DNA of 64,000 bases, from assembly GCA_965153455.1 (NCBI GenBank), contig OZ234499.1, forward strand, positions 3,211,731 to 3,275,730. The letters run 5' to 3'. The notes below the pieces were generated by a model. That model saw nothing but the letters and a program-made list of their open reading frames with translations. It had not been told where the DNA came from and made no database searches. Shown piece by piece: positions 59,901 through 64,000 of this stretch (within the stretch, counting starts at the first letter, position 1; every line of letters starts with the position of its first letter). A program made the position numbers and the translations under genes. The stretch comes from Sphagnum compactum (lineage: Eukaryota; Bryophyta; Sphagnopsida; Sphagnales).

Positions 59901-61700
59901 TATATATCAGAACCAGCTCTTCTGATCATTTGAGAGGCTTGGGTACACATCACCCAAACCGGTCCTATTGATATTTGAGAACCATGGATACCAAAATTAA
60001 ACAACTGCCCTCAGAAGCATGCAATACTTGCTGATATGTTGGCTGTTTGTGTGATAAGATCTGAAATCTATCTACAAAGGAAGGTAGTTTGTTTGTTTTG
60101 AGATCTCCCAAAGCACAGTGCCTTCTACAACCTTGTTCTTGGGTTTTGTCTTTTTTCCAGGCATGCTATGAGCCAGTATGTTGCACCAATTGTGTTGTCA
60201 GATCCGGAAATCTTTATGACTTTGTTCTTGGGTTTCCTCAAGATTTTTCATGCTGCTTGCTGATAAGTTTTGTTGGCACATTTTGACATCCACATGACCC
60301 ATTGTTATACAAATAATTTCAGAGTTTAAGACTTCCGATTGTGCAATGTAAGGTTCTCAATACTTATGAAGATATTAGTGTTCAAGTTGACAATGGTTGT
60401 TTCCAGACCCTTGAACAAACATTAATTAACTCTCAAGACTTGGGTTAATATTTTTGTTTTTTGAAGAAATACTTAAAGTGCTCAAAAAATCTTATTAAAT
60501 TGTACATTTATAAATTTCTTCTAGATGCTAAGTGATTGCCAATTTCCAAGAGTAATTGCCAGTTTCAAGAGTTATTTCATTTTGAGATCTAAATTCCAGA
60601 TGGGTTCCATCTTGGGCTAAACAAACTGAAGTAGTGTTTAAAACTGAATATTACTCTCTACACACTAATTGTGCCTATTCTAATCTCCAACCATCACATT
60701 AAACTACTCAATTCCCAATGAATTTCAGAGTAAAAAATTATGCCATTGGACTCAATGAATTTTAGAGTATGAATTTCAAATTTACGAACTTCGGAGAGTC
60801 CAATTGCATTCCATCTATGTACATACTCTAAATACAGATTAGTGTTTACATGAAAACAATGACAACTACCAATCAAGAATCATAAGGAATTAAACACTAA
60901 TTAAAACTGTGCTAATTTCTCATGCTAATTACATGACTAAAACAGACATATAACACATACAAAACAGAAATGTATATAATACAACTTCCAAAAGTTTCAA
61001 GTGGACTACAAGATTGAGAATACAATTTTAGATTGAACAATTTACATGGGTGAAGATCTGTTGCACTATGAAGACTGAATTTATATAAACTCAAAATGCA
61101 TTCATGTTTGAACTGGTACTTACTTCTACCAGCTTAGACCAAGGAAGATATGTCAACTTAGGAGATACAAAAGGACACAAAGGAACTGTTCTATAGAGGT
61201 CATACAAAAGATTGAAGAACAAAACACTACAAACTGATCATACACTTGTATGGAAAAACAAAATGCAACAATTACATGAACAGAGTTAAATTGTATATCA
61301 TGCAAGCAATGCAGCAAAGTCTGATCTAACAAGAAGAGCCAATTTAACAATCCATAACAAAAACTATTTCAGAAACAAAGTTTGGGAAAATAAATTATTC
61401 ACTTGTCCATGTGCAATGCTTTTTTAAAACTTAGTTCTATCTAGAGAGAAGAGCTACTTTCAAGCACAAATATTGTTTCAGCTGTCATATGTCACTAGAC
61501 AACTGCCTCTTTTGCTTTTTGTTTTTATTGGATTTTCCAATGCAAGAGAAAGGGATCTAACTAGACATGTATGTACTGATCATGCATGCATGTGTAGTCC
61601 ATGACATCTGGAGCTGCTCTGTAGAGAGAGATCAATTCTCTAGGAACAACAATATCAGTGCATTGTAGACAGACAGAAGAACTTCAGTGAGCAACAACAA
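56970..61700. other. No gene recognised
   Basis: AT-rich sequence. 59.3-59.4 kb repeats CTTACCTAGACC/CCCTACCTAGACC words, and 59.83-59.99 kb repeats AGAACCATGG and ATATCAGAACC words. No exon chain was seen. Confidence 0.4.
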
Positions 61701-61706
61701 CAACAA

Positions 61707-61712
61707 TTTATT
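61707..61712 (-). terminator. Poly(A) signal AATAAA of the kelch-like gene
   Basis: AATAAA on the minus strand, 32 bases after the TGA-proximal end of the kelch-like reading frame. Distance and strand fit a cleavage signal. Confidence 0.45.
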
Positions 61713-61744
61713 GTGGTACTTAGGTTTGCAGCAGCAGTAGCTTC

Positions 61745-63553
61745 TCACCAGTGCACTCTGGCAGTGAGACTGGGTTTGTAGCAAACCCCAGCATAACGGA
61801 TCTCTTCTTCGTCCTCGTCTTCTTCAAACTCAGGGTACGCAGTCCACTTCTCCTCGCGCAGATCGTAGTATGCGAGAGCTCTCTCGTCAAGTCCACAACA
61901 GATTTTGCCTTCGCTAGTTCCCACACACTTGGAAAGCTCTCTGTACTCTTCAGGGGAAATGTAGGTGAAGGGTTCCCTACTGACCCGAGCGAACTCCAGT
62001 GTACGAGCTGTGAACTCGTGAATCACAAGCTGGTGCGAGAACCCATCAGCTGCACCTGCAGCAGGAGCTTCATCTGCAGCTCCTGCTGCTGCTGCTGTAG
62101 GAGCTGCTCCTTCTGCTGCTGCTACAGGAGCTCCTTCTCCTTCGCTAGTTGGGTACACGTACAAAGTCACCAGGAAGATGCGGCCATCGCAACTTAGGAT
62201 CTGCGGCTGCTCATAGTCTACAGAGCTGCCCGGAATCACAATTCGGGTGTACACAGACCATTCCCGGGAGCCCACGTTGTATGACAACAGGAAATAAGGA
62301 TTTCCAGCACGAGCAAGGCCGTGTCCTGCGCTGGGTCCATAAGCCACAGTGAGGACGAGACCTTCGTAGTACGCGCTGCTCGAGTTCTTTGCCAGTCTCA
62401 GGCCCCCGCAGAGATCACCAGAATCTGTCCAAGTATCTGTCCTGAAGTCGTATACTTCAGTGGATTTCTCGGCCTCGTATGCTCTCAAGTTGGGGTGTTC
62501 CAATGCGCCCAATGCCCTCCCAGTCATGACAAGCTGAAAGCTCGCGGTTGCTATGCGAGCAGCTGCTGGTGGTTCCTGCAGTACATGGATCAGGCGACTC
62601 TGCAGCGAGTTATGGCCGTTGTCTGCGTCGTCTTCTTCCTCTTCATCGTCTGTGGACTCTTCTTCTTTTTCATCGTCTGCGGACTCTTTTTCCTCTTCTT
62701 CTTCTTCTTCGTCTGCGGACTCTTCTTCATCCCATTCAGATCGACCAGAGTCAGAGACTTCTTCCAATTCAGATTCATCAGAGACGACAACGGACCCAGC
62801 TTCTGCATCCGCTTCAGAGCGATCGTCGCCATTCTCATGATCATCCCCGTCTACCTGCGCCTCCTCCAACGAGGCGGGGGCGCCATTGTCAAGGGTGGGA
62901 ACACCAAGGATATTCTGCTCTCCTGTGAGTGGATTCACGACCAACACGTCCTCAGAAGAGTGTCCGTCCTTAGTGTAGAACAGTAACCCACCGGCAGACG
63001 CGACGGGAAGCGTCACGGAACGTCTGCTTGTGGACTCCGGAACGTGACGGAGTCCCACCCACTTCATGGTGCGGAAACAGAACCCGAAACTCCGGCATGC
63101 CCCCGCATCATCCACAAGTGTGTAGAGAGGACAATACTCCTCAGATGGTTCCAGGAGAGGAAGCAGCTGCTGGAAACGTTCCAAACGGAGTCTCCTGGTC
63201 CAGTCTAGGCTGGAGCTGTAGATCGCCAAGAAGGACGATATAGTGATCCCGCGAGTAAACATAAATCCATCCAGGTACACTTCCTCACTACACATGTAGC
63301 AAAGGATTGTCAGCTGAACAATCAAGGCAGCCCAGCTGATGAAATTCTCGGCATTGCGCAGCTGGAGGCCGTTGGATTTGAGCAGCTTTCGTGGTCGCAT
63401 AGAGTCATGATCATCCTCCCCATCAGAAGAAGAAGCGGATCCGTTGCCATGGGTGGCGCGGGGACGCAGGTGATCCGCATTGTTGTTTCCGTTGGAAGAA
63501 CCAGGGCAGGAGTACGATCTTTTCGCCATCTGTAAACCACCCACAGGGATCAT
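61745..63553 (-). CDS. Kelch/F-box-like protein with acidic insert, 602 aa
   Basis: This is the longest ORF in the window and needs no intron. ATG at 63553 gives 602 residues; a second ATG at 63529 (MAKRSYSC) is an alternative start. Kelch/beta-propeller-type words are ASAGGLLFY...VLVVNPLTG (186-211), TEVYDFRTDTWTDSG (365-379), YNVGSREWSVYTR (425-437) and YYDLREEKWTAYPEF (562-576), the order seen in plant F-box/kelch proteins that recruit substrates to SCF ubiquitin ligases. ISSFLAIYSSS (105-115) resembles the end of an F-box, but no LPxDLxxxIL or VCKxW core is visible before it. That space holds a hydrophobic stretch (FISWAALIVQLTILCYM). Residues 235-315 are an extremely acidic insert and 471-505 an alanine-rich one. 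Without the F-box core it may not bind SKP1. Family call moderate, coding call strong. Confidence 0.8.
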   Translation of the reverse strand: MIPVGGLQMAKRSYSCPGSSNGNNNADHLRPRATHGNGSASSSDGEDDHDSMRPRKLLKSNGLQLRNAENFISWAALIVQLTILCYMCSEEVYLDGFMFTRGITISSFLAIYSSSLDWTRRLRLERFQQLLPLLEPSEEYCPLYTLVDDAGACRSFGFCFRTMKWVGLRHVPESTSRRSVTLPVASAGGLLFYTKDGHSSEDVLVVNPLTGEQNILGVPTLDNGAPASLEEAQVDGDDHENGDDRSEADAEAGSVVVSDESELEEVSDSGRSEWDEEESADEEEEEEEKESADDEKEEESTDDEEEEDDADNGHNSLQSRLIHVLQEPPAAARIATASFQLVMTGRALGALEHPNLRAYEAEKSTEVYDFRTDTWTDSGDLCGGLRLAKNSSSAYYEGLVLTVAYGPSAGHGLARAGNPYFLLSYNVGSREWSVYTRIVIPGSSVDYEQPQILSCDGRIFLVTLYVYPTSEGEGAPVAAAEGAAPTAAAAGAADEAPAAGAADGFSHQLVIHEFTARTLEFARVSREPFTYISPEEYRELSKCVGTSEGKICCGLDERALAYYDLREEKWTAYPEFEEDEDEEEIRYAGVCYKPSLTARVHW

Positions 63554-63682
63554 AACAGCCAGCCAGCAAGCTGCTAGCAGTTAGTAATTCTTCCTAGCTC
63601 ATGATATGTATAAAACTTTGAAACCCAAGCTGATGCAGCTCCTACAAAAAATTGTTTCTCGGGATGTGTGCCTTATGTGAAA

Positions 63683-63773
63683 GGAGATTGAAAGCAGTAT
63701 GTTGAAGGAGATTGAAAGCGGTATGTTGAAGGAGATTGAAAGCGGTATGTTGAAGGAGATCGAAAATTGTATG
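63683..63773. repeat. 24-bp tandem repeat upstream of the kelch-like gene
   Basis: Units GGAGATTGAAAGCRGTATGT plus TGAA start at 63683, 63707 and 63731, with a partial fourth from 63755. It lies 130-220 bp 5' of the start codon, so it is in the leader or promoter. Confidence 0.95.
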
Positions 63774-64000
63774 TGCAAACCATGTGAAAACTATGTGAAA
63801 ACAGCTCTAGTGTAGAAAGCTAAAGGAAACAATGGAAGATGTGCAATGCATGATCAGCATAAATGAACACGTACTTGGGTATTGAAATTCTTGCCCCTTG
63901 CCCACGTCTTGACGAGTGTGTGAGTCCGCAAGCGAGCACCGCTAGGAGTCTATCGAGTCTCTCTACTTTCTTGCTACGCTCCAGAAGCTAGCGCGCTCTC

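Noticed and set aside
1-64000. CRISPR arrays, bacterial operons, tRNA or rRNA genes
   Set aside because: The tandem repeats lack the spacer pattern of CRISPR, gene structure is eukaryotic, and I saw no tRNA cloverleaf or rRNA sequence by eye; a tRNAscan run would be needed to exclude tRNAs fully.

Overview
The window looks like gene-poor nuclear DNA of a land plant. The signs are spliced genes with GT-AG introns, a plant-type DUF836 glutaredoxin-like gene, remnants of a GABA-transporter-like (AAAP) gene, degenerate TTTAGGG telomere-type repeats inside genes, and PIF/Harbinger-type and CACTA-type transposon ends. Most of the sequence is AT-rich, with low-complexity satellites and decayed reading frames. 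The lineage cannot be fixed from sequence alone. The style of the kelch/F-box-like gene and the very divergent AP2-like genes makes a non-seed plant (moss, lycophyte, fern) my guess, at low confidence.

Layout. 1-8 kb holds gene remnants: a GABA-transporter-like pseudogene, two decayed frames with coiled-coil tails, an unrecognised charged 203-residue ORF and a possible LTR start. 8-22 kb is AT-rich and carries several unrelated tandem arrays plus a complete 97-bp CACTA-ended miniature element at 17.9 kb. 22.9-24.7 kb holds a decayed C2H2-zinc-finger gene followed by a minisatellite whose every unit is a hairpin. 25.8-29.1 kb is a GC-richer island with a three-exon glutaredoxin-like gene on the plus strand. 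29-37 kb shows no recognisable gene. 37.3-38.4 kb is a non-autonomous PIF/Harbinger-like element with GC-rich cargo.

41.3-50.9 kb carries two tandem minus-strand paralogues built from matching mini-exons of 38, 31 and 88 nt. They encode what I read as a divergent AP2/ERF-like domain. The right copy keeps one open frame across seven exons (406 codons). The left copy has an apparent 1-nt deletion and a shortened 3' end. 51-61.7 kb is mostly empty apart from a 525-bp tandem duplication and a second CACTA-related fragment. 61.7-63.6 kb is an intact 602-codon single-exon kelch/F-box-like gene on the minus strand.

The three best gene candidates are the glutaredoxin-like gene, the right AP2-like copy and the kelch-like gene. 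They have no obvious joint function; this is a eukaryotic gene neighbourhood, not an operon. The most unusual material is the AP2-like mini-exon pair with telomere-type repeats running into its reading frames, the hairpin minisatellite with compensating arm changes, and the two compact transposons.
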